Positions 13,587-25,626 of a DNA stretch of 64,000 bases are shown here, in pieces. Made by a program: the position numbers and the translations under genes. The DNA lies in NCBI GenBank assembly GCA_002189035.1, contig NEEC01000009.1, positions 2,108,001-2,172,000 of the forward strand, written 5' to 3'. The notes beneath the pieces are model-generated. The model was not told where the DNA came from. It saw only the letters and a list, made by a program, of their open reading frames with translations, and did no database searches. The stretch's first letter is position 1. The number at the start of each line of letters is the position of its first letter. The DNA is from Utricularia gibba. Lineage: Eukaryota; Streptophyta; Magnoliopsida; Lamiales; Lentibulariaceae.

Positions 13587-14213
13587 CTAAGCAAGGTAGA
13601 AGATATCATCAGTCATCAGAAGAATGTACTGCAAGATCCTCAGAGGCATGTCCTTGAAAACCAGGGGAGGAAACTTAAGCTCTCTAACCCTAGTTGAAGC
13701 CTCTCTTGACATTTTGCTCACACCCACCTTCCTGTACAAATAGACATCTCTCTTTGACATCCTTTTACAGCCACTGTAAGTTGTGAAAAGAGTCCATCCC
13801 CTTCCAAGCATAGCCTTAGAAAACCCATCCATTGACTCAATTCTTTCACCAGTGTGGGTAGCAAAGAGTGAGAGTGAAGTGCAGTACCAGTTATTATTCC
13901 TCAATGTCTCATTTTTCTCAACTGGGCTGCGGTTTTTCCTCAAGAAAGCCAGCTTGAAGTACCCCCTTGACAGATTGACGAACAGTCGGAGGTGGGAAAG
14001 TGAAGCCGTGGCGAAAGAAGGAAACGGGAGTGGAACGGCGTCGCTTGGCAAGGACCAAGTACACAGAGATGAAGTAGAGAAAGAAAACGTTGGGAGCTGT
14101 GAAGAAGAAGAAGCAGAAGATTCACATAAGAAGAGTGAAGATGAGGAGGATGAAGTCGAGTTTGGCCACGAAAATACGATGTGCGATAAAGATGGGTTGG
14201 GTTGGAGGTCCAT
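13587..14213 (-). CDS. unrecognised 208-residue protein
   Basis: A single-exon frame starting MDLQPNPSLSHIVFSWPN and ending in LRILQYILLMTDDIFYLA. The N-terminal third is very rich in serine, with a leucine/serine run, and resembles a transit peptide or disordered region. The centre contains paired aromatic/basic blocks (WYCTSLSLFATHTGERIESM, GWTLFTTYSGCKRMSKRDVY). The C-terminus is hydrophobic and looks like a conserved plant motif I have seen in unnamed proteins but cannot assign to a family. No enzyme motif is evident. The start chosen is the Met that begins MDLQPNPS; an in-frame ATG 25 codons upstream exists. I treat this as real because the frame is long and coding-like while the antisense frame is mostly acidic low complexity. 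Confidence 0.55.
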   Translation of the reverse strand: MDLQPNPSLSHIVFSWPNSTSSSSSSLFLCESSASSSSQLPTFSFSTSSLCTWSLPSDAVPLPFPSFATASLSHLRLFVNLSRGYFKLAFLRKNRSPVEKNETLRNNNWYCTSLSLFATHTGERIESMDGFSKAMLGRGWTLFTTYSGCKRMSKRDVYLYRKVGVSKMSREASTRVRELKFPPLVFKDMPLRILQYILLMTDDIFYLA

Positions 14214-15676
14214 CCCGAGGTCTCTGGAAATGGAAGCGAGCCGATACGTGTCTCGAACGAACTCCAGCGTCGGAGTGAAGATTATCAAGGGAACTCTGGT
14301 TCTGGAACCAGTGATTCCGATGGGGTTTGGTCATCTTCGTCGAGATCATCGCGGTGGATGTGGAAGGAAAAGGGGTTCGTGGAAACCCGGCTACCGGAAA
14401 CCAAAGAGCGAACCAGTTTCAGAGGAAACATCCCGGCAACCTGTTACAGTGGGGGAGGGAGAAAGAAAGACAGCAGCCGCAGGCGCTTTGCAGTGTTGCC
14501 TTCTTCGCATTTGCATATTCTATTTTCCAAACTATACATATGAAGCCTAGAAATCATCTGAAATAATATTTTGCTATGCATGCAGGTGCAAGACATTACA
14601 GAGGAAGAGTACGGAAACCGGGATGGATTATCAGACCATTGAAATGAAAACCAAAGATAGGAAGAGTGGGGTGAGGAAAGTCATTCTTACCCTCCGTCTT
14701 CACATGGCAGAGACCAGCGATCCATGACGTGCACAAAAGCCGGACCAGATTCCGTGGGCTTTTGTCCCGACGTGACCTCTGGAATCGTCTCGGGTTCTTG
14801 ACACCAGGGCCGCCCTTGGCATCATGACTAGCTTGACACGTGGCCAGGCCAATCAGTATCACCTTTCTGCATCTGTTTCTTTAACATAATTAACTGGGCT
14901 CTCTCTACGGATGTGTGTGTGAACCAGGCTGGGGGGGCACCCCGCGGCGATTATTGACGTGCGCCTATTTTTTTTTGAATTGGTCTCCTGGAATGGCTGC
15001 GGCTGCTCCTCTCACGTTATGGGTACAGGGAACTGTTGCGAGACTGCGTAAAGTTATGATCTTTGTGTGCTCATCACATATGTGTGCCTGCTTGTACCAT
15101 CCTTCAACAAGGGATGCTCAGGATTGTGCTGAATTGGGAGATGTGGGATGCCATTGCGTTCTGGTCGAAGCACGGAATCCTATCCCGTTAGAGGAGCAGG
15201 TACAGCAGCCTTCCTTCTTACTTTGGGAATGGCGATAGTTAGTTTTATCATTGTCCTGTGTGTGGTATGCAGGGGTGTGAAAAGTTTCGATAGTACTCAT
15301 TCATATTCTCTTGTTCTGTGTGACAAAAGAACTAATAAATCTTACATAGTGTGATGTTACAAAGTGCAAGGCCTTATGCTTCAATCTTATAGGGTCAGAG
15401 ACATGGTCACAGCGGCGGCGCCTGAGTCTGACCACAAGATATCATGAACAAGTAAGGCGAACCTATCAAGCCCGACGTTTTTGACTAAAACTCATCATTC
15501 TAGAACTAGCATTAACTGATTCCTAGGTGCAAAACTGAAAGATCTGAGCATCATCGCTGATGTTTATTCTCCGGGGCTTCATGATGATTCATTGATTGGT
15601 GAACCAAGAATCCACTTCTCTGCAACTTAGAGCCAAGCGGAGTTTGATTCCATCCCACTCCCAATCCCATGTTTGA
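14214..15676. other. intergenic spacer
   Basis: About 1.5 kb between the unrecognised protein and the NAC gene. A plus-strand frame at 14915-15238 and a minus-strand frame at 14596-14862 show no family resemblance. The right end is the 3' untranslated region of the NAC gene. Confidence 0.5.
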
Positions 15677-16862
15677 TTAGAAAGGCTTCTGCATATAAGC
15701 AAACATGTCTTGGAAAAGAGGGAGCTGATCATTGTACGACATCTGCGATCCAAAAATTTCATCTTGAAATCCATCCAGGTAATTGACCTGCAAATCTAGA
15801 GTACTCTCAAATTCAGACCACTTTGGCTCACTTTGTACCTCCTTGAACTCTGCGGATGGTGCATGCTCGGAGCTACTGGAGTATGTGTTCAGTTTGGGCA
15901 GAGAATCCGACGTTTCAAAATGAAAGGACTCGTTCTTGGGTCGGGTTAAAAGTGTTTGAGGAGCCTGAAGCAGGGGTGATGGATTTATGACTCCATTATT
16001 ATACTGGTGGTACAACTCCATGTTTGGCTTCTGCTCTTCACTATCAGAAAGCTGCAGCTCTCTCTGATTGACGCTGCTGCTGTTTTGATTGTTGTAAATC
16101 TCTAGAGTTCCTTTCTTATTGTATATTCGGCATAGAACCCAGTCATCAAGCTGCCATATTTAGTACAAACATCAGCAACAATCCCAGATTGAAATCAAAG
16201 AACGACTGAATAAGAGTAGAGTTGGTACGTACTCTCAAATTGGTTCTCTTCCCAGCAGATCTATCCACGTTAGCCAAACGGTATTCGTGCATAATCCAAT
16301 TGGTTTTGAAGCCTTTGGGAGCTTTTCCGGCGTAAAAAACAAGCGCCTTTTTTATTCCCAGAGTCTTTGGTTTCCCAACCGGCTTATCAGCTCCGGTGGC
16401 TTTCCAATATCCAGTTCCGGCCGCCCTGTTCGGTCGTGAACCATTCGGATACTTCCGGTCTCTGGGTGAGAAGAAATACCACTCCTTTTCACCGTAAAGC
16501 GCAAACCCTGCAACAGAATCGAAAGGTCAAACCAAAACTCCCACAAAAACAAATTCATCCTCCCAATAACAGAAAAGATTGTTCCAATTACCAGGAAGCT
16601 CCCAGGGATCAAATCTATAGAGATCAATTTCCGCAATTACGGGCGCCTCAATCTTCTGCCCGGCGCACTTCCGGCAAAGGTAATGCTCCACTAGCTCTTC
16701 ATCCGTGGGATGAAACCTGAACCCCGCCGGCAAATTCAACTGCTGCGACTGCGATACCCCTTCATTTTTTTTCTTTTTTCCCGTCTCCCAACCAAAGAAA
16801 CCCTTACTACCCCTTCTTCTTCTTCTTCTTCTTCTTCTTCTTCTTTCACTGCACGCGTGCAA
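15677..16862 (-). CDS. NAC transcription factor, ATAF subfamily
   Basis: Three exons: 16592-16862, 16233-16507 and 15677-16150. The NAC domain is complete: [20 protein letters not shown] (A), [20 protein letters not shown] (B), [20 protein letters not shown] (C), [13 protein letters not shown] and [16 protein letters not shown] (D), and [14 protein letters not shown] (E). This pattern is that of ATAF1/ATAF2-type factors, nuclear regulators of ABA, drought and wound responses. The C-terminal half is the variable activation region. As read, the protein begins [12 protein letters not shown], an arginine run translated from a (GAA)n repeat, which is foreign to the family. A better start is the ATG at 16763-16765 (MKG...), one base out of frame because of a likely missing G in the run 16757-16760. 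A TATA box at 16897-16903 leaves almost no leader for the upstream ATG, which supports the downstream one. Both introns and all joins keep the phase. Confidence 0.93.
16814..16843 (+). repeat. (TTC)10 microsatellite
   Basis: A perfect trinucleotide run of ten units. Read on the minus strand as GAA it is probably in the 5' leader of the NAC gene rather than in its coding part. Confidence 0.9.
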
Positions 16863-16896
16863 CCAGAACGAAGATTTTTCAGGGGCGGGGAGTCCG

Positions 16897-16903
16897 TTTT
16901 ATA
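16897..16903 (-). promoter_or_regulatory. TATA box of the NAC gene
   Basis: TATAAAA on the minus strand in a GC-rich context. Transcription would be expected to start about 30 nt further on, near 16868-16873. That is only a few bases before the poly-arginine ATG at 16862 and about 105 nt before the ATG at 16765. Confidence 0.6.
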
Positions 16904-16934
16904 GCCCAAGCCTGTGGATGCGGACAAATTACAA

Positions 16935-16940
16935 CACGTG
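16935..16940. promoter_or_regulatory. ABRE/G-box upstream of the NAC gene
   Basis: CACGTG in the context ACACGTGGGTC, about 35 bp upstream of the TATA box. Such elements bind ABF/AREB bZIP factors and fit ABA or drought induction, common for ATAF-type NAC genes. A second CACGTG lies at 17448-17453. Confidence 0.5.
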
Positions 16941-19836
16941 GGTCATTGCATTTTCTGCTACTAAACGTGTTGCCTCTGTGTGGACCCCAGTCAAAATGTC
17001 ATTTGATTATTCAACGCTTATCTTAACTTTTAATTACAGATTTTACCCCTTTACATTTATTTCCATTAGACCAAACGCTTGAATTCCTCCCCATCTCTAC
17101 GACCGACATATGTGTTGCCATTGCTGGGCACCAAATCCCTAGGCCCTTCTTCTTCAACCTTCCTACACTATTAAAAATTCCTCAGGAAAAAAAACCCTAA
17201 AATCCTCACTCCAGAAGCATGCTTTGATCCAAGTGAAAAAACGAGGTGGGATTTAACTATTTTACAAATAAATACTTTTTTCTTTGAAAATTTTTTTGTA
17301 TCTATGCAAAAAGCGGTTACTTTTAGTCTTTTTTTTTTTATTATTGTTTAAATAGATTATGTGAATTTTTATTTGATAGGGGGAAATTGGGAGTAGGGGG
17401 GGCTAGGGTGGGGAGGGTATCAAGTGGGGGCGACGTCAATCGCGCGCCACGTGGACGGTAGGAAAGAGGGGAACTAAAAAAAAAACGTCAGTGCTTACGC
17501 CAAAGTCGGGCGTCGGCTTGTGAGTCAAAGCGGGTTGAGGGCGAGAATCGTGTGCGCGCCGGCCCAGGGTATGCCAAGGACATCATCCTCAGCCAATCCC
17601 CATCATCCGCGTCGGATTTCCAGCTTTCCACACAGAGCTGGGCCGGGGGCTACTCCTCTATTCCCAACCCAATCTCCGCCATCGGATCCGGAGTCACGCC
17701 GCGATTCGATTCGATTCGATCGGTATCCATAAATTCATTTTAAATGGATTTATCAATTCAAGATATTCACTTTCTTCCCGCCTCCGCAGACGCGAACCAG
17801 AAGCAAAAAACGGGGCCGGGGCTAACCCGACTGCGCAGTTAGGGTTGGGGATGGTGGGTCGGGCCGGGTCGGATGGATGGGACCAAGTGAAGGCCCGTTT
17901 AAATACACCCTTCTTCCTCTCTCTATCCCTCTCCCCGCGGCCCGGGTGCATGCTTGTGCTTCAATTCAATGCGTGGGCTGCAAGCTAATATCCCCATATT
18001 ATTTTATTCCGTTTTTTTGGAAAATTATATGAATGTTCAAGCAACAGCAAAACATGTCTTCACCCTTATTTTCAATCCTTGAAAAATCTGTGAATTGTTT
18101 GCACAAGCGATTCGTGTTTTGAAATATTTAATCGTGATTAAATCGTTTATTTTTTTAAAAAATTGGTCATATGATATAAATAAAAATACTTAACCACTTG
18201 TGGATTGAAACCCTTTTTTTTGTTGCGCTTTTGTTTTTCACCTCACGTTTCGTTTTCCTCCCTATCTTTTGTGTATGGGTTTCAATCACCAAGAAAAAGC
18301 ATGGTTTTTTTTTTGTCTTAAAATATTAAATAGTACGAAAATATTTGATAAATTGACGGAGTAAAATTGTTAAATTAAACATGTATTTGAAATCAAAAGC
18401 TTTAAATGACACACAAGCGGCTCAACTCCTCATTTTTATTTATTTTATAAATATTTCATTTCATTAATTGCGACTGATGCTTCTGGTTTCCTACCTCAGG
18501 TTCCATTACAGCGATCTTTTTATATTATTTTATTATTTTGATTTTAAATGTTGTGGATCCACAAATTGTATCATATTGTTGTTATTATTTTAAATAATAA
18601 CATATTTTCCAGGCTGTAAATCGTAGGAGTAAGTGATGGGGTCTCTTTCTGGTGCATTTAAAATACTCGTAGTTTGATGTTGCTGGGTGAAGGCGAACCC
18701 TTGATCTCATCTAACGGCTGCGATTCTCCGGATTTGATCACCATAATCTAACCGTACATCCCGCCGATGCCGTACACGGAGATGGATTCTCCTCACATTA
18801 TTTACTATACTGACAATTTTTCTACTCACATTTTTTACCACATGTAATCTATATATTAATGATAAATTTAATATATTGCACTAAGACAGGCGTATGCATA
18901 GTACAGCTTTGTCGGCACTCAGCGTGGTGGCCCCCCACTCGGATTACTATCTCAACGGCGTCGTTTACTTCTTCTTTTATTACCCTTTTCTTTTCTTTTT
19001 TTTATTTTTCAAGATAACGTCATATATGAAGCCACTATCCACTTAAAAGTTACAAAGCATTAGAATCCGAATAATAATAATAATAATAATAATAATTCAA
19101 TAACGTGAAGCATGGCGTTTCCGTTCTATAAATAGCACGAGTTCTTTTGTGTTTTTTGTTTACTATTTTAGTATGTACTCTCCCGCCACGTCCAATTAAC
19201 CAGTCTTTTTCTCTCCCCCCTCGTTCTAATTGTGGGGTGGTGGTCCCGATCTCGATCATTTATTTTTAATATAAATATTACATAAAATGAAATTTAGATT
19301 CATAAAAAATCCTTGGATTTGAACAAGTCCCGTGATGGTACAACAGGGCTTAGTGTACGGTTTTCTTATTTTAATATAATACTGAAAATAAATTTAATAG
19401 TAGCTTGCCCCTAGGGAATGCGGACAAATTAATGAGATGGATTGAACTTGGACAGAAAAACGTACTTGTCTGTAGGTGGACATGTGGTCCCCTTCCTAGA
19501 AACTTCCGCGTTCTTATCCTAAAATGCACATATAATTCACATTCTAACATTAAAATATATTGTAATTTGACGCCAGTGTATCCTTATCAGCATATCCTGA
19601 AGATTTTTGTGTGGGTCCCCAGGAGTTTCAAATATTTGGGCGAGAAGAACAATTTAAAAATATATATTTACTTTTATTTTTTTGTATTTTAATCAGGTAT
19701 TTATGAGATTGTAAGTCAAGGCCTATTAGAGAAGCCCAACAGTAAAAGCCCAGAAACTGCCGGACCGTACGGGGGGGGGGGGGTAAATACAGTATTATTT
19801 CTTTTTGTTTTTTTTTTTTTTCCTAAACCCGCTGCG

Positions 19837-20810
19837 ATGGCTTTCACTGCTTTGCGTGTCCTCGTTTTCCAAAATCGCTCTCTGGTCCTCTCGTCACCTT
19901 GTCGGATCTCGCCAAGGCATCAACTGCATTCTCCTCCCCGTGCGGCTTCCTCGATTTCCTTCGGCTTGCTCCGATCAAAGGCGTCGCCGCCGATTAGTGG
20001 TTTGGAAAGAAGGGGTTTCAATATTTCGTTACTCGGGTTAATTCTATCCGTTGCCGGTCCATTGTTTTTCTCCCGAGCTGTGGCTTCGCAGCTTGAGGAA
20101 CTCGATCGATACAGTGATGCTAAACAGGGGTTCACCCTCCTTGTACCCTCTTCTTGGAATAAGGTTTAAGCCGTATCCCTACCGTATAAATGTGAAGCGT
20201 GATATCGTCTTTATGGTTTTATTCCAGCTGTAATTTCTTCAGGTGGATAAGGCAGGGGCTACTGTTTTGTTCGAGGATTCAAACAAGAAAGCCAACAATA
20301 TTGGTGTAGTTGTAAATCCAGCTCGGATTTCTAGTCTTGGAGAATTTGGAAATCCTCAGTTTGTTGCTGACAAGCTTATCGAAGCAGAGAGGCGAAAGGT
20401 CTGAGTCCTACTCTGTTTCATCTTTTATGTGAGTGTCTGCTGTTGATTGAGTCTTCTGATACTGAGGGGAAAGTTAATGTGCCCTGAAAGCAGATATCGC
20501 AAGACTGAATTGATCATGGTGGGGTTAAAGTTCAAGCATCTTGTGTGATTTGCAGGATGGAACAAAAGAAGCAGAGGTGATCTCGGTTTCTGAGAGGAGG
20601 AGCGACAATGGCGTGCAAGTATACGAGTTTGAGTACACTGTGGACAGCACGAGAGGAGGATTGAAGAGGGTCTTCTCTGCTGCGTTTGCACAGTCAATGA
20701 AGCTCTACCTCTTGAACATTTCTTATTCCGATAGCCCTGAGAATCCTCTGGATGTTACAAAGAGAGGAATGCTCCTACAGGTGATGCATTCATTTGACGC
20801 TGCTTCATGA
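19837..20810 (+). CDS. PPD2: PsbP domain-containing thylakoid lumen protein, PPD2 type
   Basis: Three exons: 19837-20163, 20243-20398 and 20556-20810, giving 245 residues with all joins in phase. The first 85 residues form a plastid transit peptide plus a hydrophobic lumen signal (ISLLGLILSVAGPLFFSRAV, then AVAS). The PsbP fold follows: RYSDAKQGFTLLVPSSWNKV, ATVLFEDSNKKANNIGVVVN, FGNPQFVADKLIEAERRK, YEFEYTVDSTRGG and KRVFSAAFAQSMKLYLLNIS. This resembles Arabidopsis PPD2 more than the oxygen-evolving PsbP itself. PPD proteins act in the lumen, mostly in photosystem assembly or regulation; PPD2 has no settled role. The assignment within the PPD family is by recollection of motifs and could be one paralogue off. 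Confidence 0.85.
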
Positions 20811-21096
20811 ACGAGGGGCCTTATCCACCCTTCTTTCCTCGTACCATTCTTTGATTCAGAGACATGGAAATACCAAAAGCAAACTGAATACTCAGCTATT
20901 TATTTCCAGCAAATGTCTTCGGGAAACAAGAGGCATAGAACGATTGATTGATGAACCATGAAACCGTTCTGGAAACATAAACCCTATTACATTTGTCTCT
21001 ATATCTCAGAGGACATCAATCAGCAACTAGTATGAGATGCTGAATGAAGCAGCAAAAGCACTGATCTTCAGTGGCAGTTCAGAGTTCAGAGGTGTA

Positions 21097-23711
21097 TCAA
21101 ATCTTCATTCTCTTAGTGTCACCACTCTCAGGGACATTAAGATCATTCCCATTTTCTCCGTATTCTGCTGGAACAGGGTGTGGATGCCGATGCCGCTGTG
21201 AGGGGGAAAAAAGGGAGAAGAAACCATTCAGTTCACAGGATTGGTACAGTGTCGTAATACATGGTGCTGGAGGTAAATCTTACATTCTCATTGGGCACAA
21301 CTGCGTATCTCTCAGTCGGGCAGATCCCTGATTTTTCTGGCATTATGAACACGCATTTAGTGAGCATGACAAGAATACTAAAGCAGTGAAACCGCACTTC
21401 AAACCTGAAGATATCTCAGCTCGCGAGGCATCTATGTACTGTCCGCTTGATCCATCCAAGCTCAAAGCTTCTATGATCTTCGGAAGATTTCTGCCAAGCA
21501 GCACGAGTTTTACGCATTTTGGTTCCATTGTATCAGTCCCTCTTGTGAATTGAGGATATAGAACTCACCGGTCGACGCAGTCACCGTGACCGAGCTGACC
21601 ATTTGTGCCCCTTCCCCATGAAAACACATTTTGCCTTTCAGTGACAGCAAGTGTGTGCCTCCAACCACATGCGATGTTTACTACTCTCTGATCTCATTTA
21701 AGATTTTTATCAGTTGAAATCCATGAAGGCAACTCTTTCTAAGGGAAAGTGAGAAGTTACAGCACCTGATCAAATGGGAACTTAACCTGCTGTGGTGAGC
21801 AATGATCTACATTGTCACCAACTCCGACTTGTCCAAACTTCATTCAAAACAAGTGTGGTTTTACCATTCCCCTCAAAAAAAGGTAAAATGAGAATGTGTG
21901 AACAAAAATTAACCACTAACCTTGTTCCAGCCCCAACCAAAAAGTTTACCATCCGCTGTCACTGCCATTGTGTGTCTCCAGCCTCCTGAAATCTGGAAAA
22001 CAAAAAATTGTTCGTTGAAGAATCAGATAATGAGCTAGCATTCGCATGTTCAAAGCATCAAACACACTGTTAATGTACTTGAGAAATCTCATGTCCCTGC
22101 AAAGACTCGAGCTTGTGTGGTATTAGATGATCTTCAAAATCCCCATGTCCCAGCTGACCATACTTGCTCCACCCGTAGGTAAACACACTACCAGATGCTG
22201 AGACTGAAATTGTATGCCGCCAACCGCATGCTACCAGAACCATCTTTTCTCCCTGCATCAAGCATTATCACGATGCTGTGGTGCAGAAAAAGACTATTCG
22301 TGGAGTATCATAGATCTAGTTGCCAAACACAGTCATAGGCAACCTTCGAGATGAGAGTATTAACAAACCTGAACAGATGTAACTTTTTCAGGAACCAAGC
22401 GATCAGCTCTGTCGCCTACTCCCAGGTTACCATATCTACCCCACCCCCATCCATAAAGCTCACCGTCTTCTGTTACAGCAGCTGTATGTTCTGCACCGGC
22501 AGCCACCATCTTCACTGCAATACCCTACATGCAACCGAAATGTCCATCCAACTCTCTATGTAATGATCATTGTTATCACCACTCAAACACTCCTTCTCTT
22601 CATGGTACAGATTGAGTGAAGCAAAGGCACCTAAAACTTTGGAATTCAAGAACTGTAAATACCTCGAAAGATTCAATCTTCCTAGGCACTAGAGAATCCT
22701 CTGTACTCCCAAGTCCTAGTTGACCATTTTGGTTCCTCCCCCAACTGCATTGCAGCAAAGGAAAATAGGATCACATGTTTTCAATACCAAGATGTAAATC
22801 AGAAGTTTGTAACATCTTACCTTCGAACTTCACCATCCATTGTCACTGCCAAACAATGGCAATCCCCACATGCGATTTGCTTTATCTTCAGGCCCTGTAA
22901 CGCCTTAATTGGTTGAGGGGAAAACAAGTCACTTGAATTTCCATGCCCTAGCCTCCCAAAATCACCCCTGCAGAATCTTGGAAATGAGAAATAATCTACA
23001 CATAATTAACGAACATGAGGCAATCAATGCATTGCATTAAGCGAAATTACCAGCCCCAGCTATAAACTTGCAGTTGTGATTCTGAAAAAGCGGTTGTATG
23101 ATCAGCTCCGCAAATGACGGCAACGATTTCTTGTCCATCAAGTGCAGTTAACTGAGTCGGGGAAAGCAGATCCTCAGCATCTCCATGCCCCAATTGACCA
23201 TCCTCTCCCCTCCCCCAAGAGCAAACCACGTTACCAGCTGCATTACATTATGTGATCCATCTAAGATCCGTCTTACCTCTCACACACTTTTCAAAAACAA
23301 TGCTGATTTTGAAGGGAATTTGATGCAAGACACTACATGGATCATGTGAAACAATTGACGAAATAACCTGAGATCGCGGGATACTCCTGAATCCCCGTAA
23401 AGGAAAGAGTGAGAAAAGGAAACGTGGAACACTCTCGTCTAATGACAAAAAAATAAAAAAAAAATGCAAAAAGAAACTTCAGCTAGATTTACCATGAGAA
23501 CAAAATCCCAAATGATAAAGCAGCAGATCAAGAAGTTTCAGAGGCACTTTGTCGAACATGTAGGAGACCGAATGAAGAAAAACAACTACTTACAAAGAAG
23601 CGCAACGGAATGACTTGCACCGGCTGAGATGAGTAGCACACGGCGTATGGGACCAGTAACTGCTTCGCTTCCACTACTGCTGCCAGCCTGCGTCACCTCC
23701 ACTCCCGCCAT
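21097..23711 (-). CDS. UVR8: UV-B photoreceptor UVR8
   Basis: A multi-exon gene of roughly 440 residues. Exon 1 is 23594-23711 ([15 protein letters not shown]), exon 2 is 23051-23237, exon 3 is 22821-22967; the last three coding exons end at 21405, 21284-21336 and 21097-21195. It encodes seven RCC1-like beta-propeller blades (for example [48 protein letters not shown]). The tryptophans used to sense UV-B are present in the three GWRHT motifs: [19 protein letters not shown] and [10 protein letters not shown], equivalent to W233, W285 and W337. The C-terminal VP motif that binds COP1 is present as ERYAVVPNE, and the end reads [13 protein letters not shown]. The protein is a cytosolic dimer that becomes monomeric on UV-B and acts with COP1 in the nucleus. 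No damage was seen in the parts checked. A Mutator-like element sits about 0.7 kb upstream of its start. Confidence 0.95.
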
Positions 23712-24395
23712 CTATGTACGTACCCTGAGCTCACTCACAACAGAGGAAAAAAGAAAAGCAGGAGAGTGGAGAAAGATGGGATTTTTATTTTGTGGGTAGA
23801 TGGGTGGATAGATGAGTGGAAAATGAAAGAGATCTGTCCTCCGATTGCATCCAATGAATACACACACACACACACAAACTCTACCGGCGCGCAAAAAAGC
23901 GCAGAGGATATCCTCTGTCACAGTGAACCTACAATAATTGTTAATTTGTCCGTCCCGTTGATCTGCGTTGGTTGCGTTGCCTTCCTCCCAGCTAGCCAGA
24001 GCTAGACTAGCCACGCCAGACCAGGCCATAAAAGCTTCTAGAAATCGGGTAAATTCCAATGGCAGATATGCAAAACCCGGATTACCCAGTGGCGTTTTAG
24101 GCAATGCATCCTTCAGATTTTGAATGAATGTGCCCTGACCTCCTGACCTGCCCCCCTGGCTGTCCGGGAACTGAACCTGAAATTGCCCTGCACCGACCGA
24201 CCTCCCCTCACACCCACTTTTCCGGCCGGTCATTCTATCCTGACACACACAGCTTCAACTTGCATCGATTGTCCTTCACCTGCCTGCGGACTGACTCATT
24301 TTGGTTCCACAATTTTCTCTTACAAGAGGTGTTGGACGCAATTCACTAGATAATAACTTGAAACAAGGTCAGTTCTTTCTGATGCTTCGTGTAGA
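23712..24395. promoter_or_regulatory. UVR8 upstream region
   Basis: About 685 bp between the UVR8 start codon and the inserted transposon. It contains a (CA)n microsatellite at about 23860-23876. No core promoter element was assigned with confidence. Confidence 0.4.
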
Positions 24396-24404
24396 CAAGA
24401 GCAC
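24396..24404 (+). repeat. 9-bp target-site duplication, left copy
   Basis: CAAGAGCAC, identical to 29631-29639 on the other side of the Mutator-like element. A 9-bp duplication is the usual length for this superfamily. Confidence 0.8.
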
Positions 24405-24495
24405 CTCTAAATTTGTGTTAGAGCACTGACATCATTTTTTATTTGTCAGACAACACTTTTTTAGAAAGTGTTGGTGCAGGGCACCTGTTTCATTT
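24405..24495 (+). repeat. left terminal inverted repeat of the MULE
   Basis: Pairs with 29537-29630 in inverted orientation. The inner 24 bases are almost identical; the outer part is diverged and contains small internal palindromes (AACACTTT...AAAGTGTT). Confidence 0.8.
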
Positions 24496-25147
24496 CTCAA
24501 AATTATATTAATACTGAAATTTAGTTTTAATAATTTATTATAAGTATTATAAATAATTCAAATTTTATAAAACTAAAAATACAAAAAATAGGTATTATTT
24601 GTGAGCATTTTTAATTAATTTTATTATAAATTTGTTGTCTAAGTTTTCAAAAATTGGAAAAATTATTAATAGAGAAATTGTTTTGAAGATCTAATTTCAA
24701 AAGAAATTACAATATATCTAATTTGTACAATTTAATAAAATAATATTACAATAAAAAATAAAATAAGAATTTCATATTCAAATAACCAAATACCTATCTA
24801 AAAGTATTCATATCTATCTATAAGTTTAATTCAAATTGCATTATAGGAATTAGAAAAAAAAAGATTCTTTTGAATCATTATTATTATTCAATATTAATTC
24901 AATTAATAAAAAATTGATGAAAAATATTGTTTAACAAAAGTTTGATTTGTTTTAATTTAACATGAGTACATAGGAATTTTAAAATTAAATTAAATTAATT
25001 TTTTAATTTAAAATTTTTATTTAATCATTTTAAATTAAAAAAAATAAAATAAATCTAAAGGTGTCAATAAGCAGTAAAGAATAATGCTCATTCAATTAAA
25101 TATAATGGTTTACTTAAATAAACAATAAAGAACAATACTTATTTAAT

Positions 25148-25269
25148 AATAAAGGGTAAAGAATAACATCTATTAAATAATAAATATTAAAGAATAATAT
25201 TTACTCAATAATAAAGGATAAAGAATAACTCTTATTCAAAAATAAAGGGTAAATAATAATACTCATTTT
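25148..25269 (+). repeat. 31-bp tandem repeat, four copies
   Basis: Units at 25148-25178, 25179-25209, 25210-25240 and 25241 to about 25269, each beginning AATAAA and containing TAAA(G/T)AATAA. A shorter degenerate unit lies at about 25121-25147. It lies in the non-coding left part of the MULE. Subterminal repeats can bind transposase in some elements, but nothing here proves that. Confidence 0.75.
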
Positions 25270-25626
25270 AATCTAACAGTTATTCAAACAATCAAATTAA
25301 ATATTCATGTGACTTATATATATAAACCATGATTAATGTTATACAAAATTTATTTACATTCAACACTTGATAGATAAAAAAAAATACATATCTTCTTTTC
25401 AAGTTGTTTTATATTTTTTTTATAAAAGTTTTTAAGAAAAAAACAAACTATTCATAGTTTTTTTTGTGGCTTTTATGTTGCCATATCCCAAGGTCCCTTT
25501 AAGGGCTTACCTACGCCTTTTATGTGCAAATTCTTGTTGAACACATGAAAATAAAAGGCCATGCAACGAAATGGTTCCGTAGCCTACCCACTGAATCCTT
25601 TTTTTTTTCTTTGGAACAGCCTGGTT

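Larger units (their letters stand above)
16863..19836. other. long AT-rich spacer with the NAC promoter
   Basis: Nearly 3 kb without a gene. The left part is the NAC promoter. The middle alternates AT-rich sequence with a GC-rich island near 17380-17950 that holds only short, unrecognised frames. An (AAT)n repeat is at about 19071-19096 and a 13-base G run at 19771-19783. Confidence 0.55.

Noticed and set aside
13783-14550. Long plus-strand open frame of 255 codons
   Set aside because: It is antisense to the 208-residue protein, is acidic low complexity over much of its length, and has no family match.
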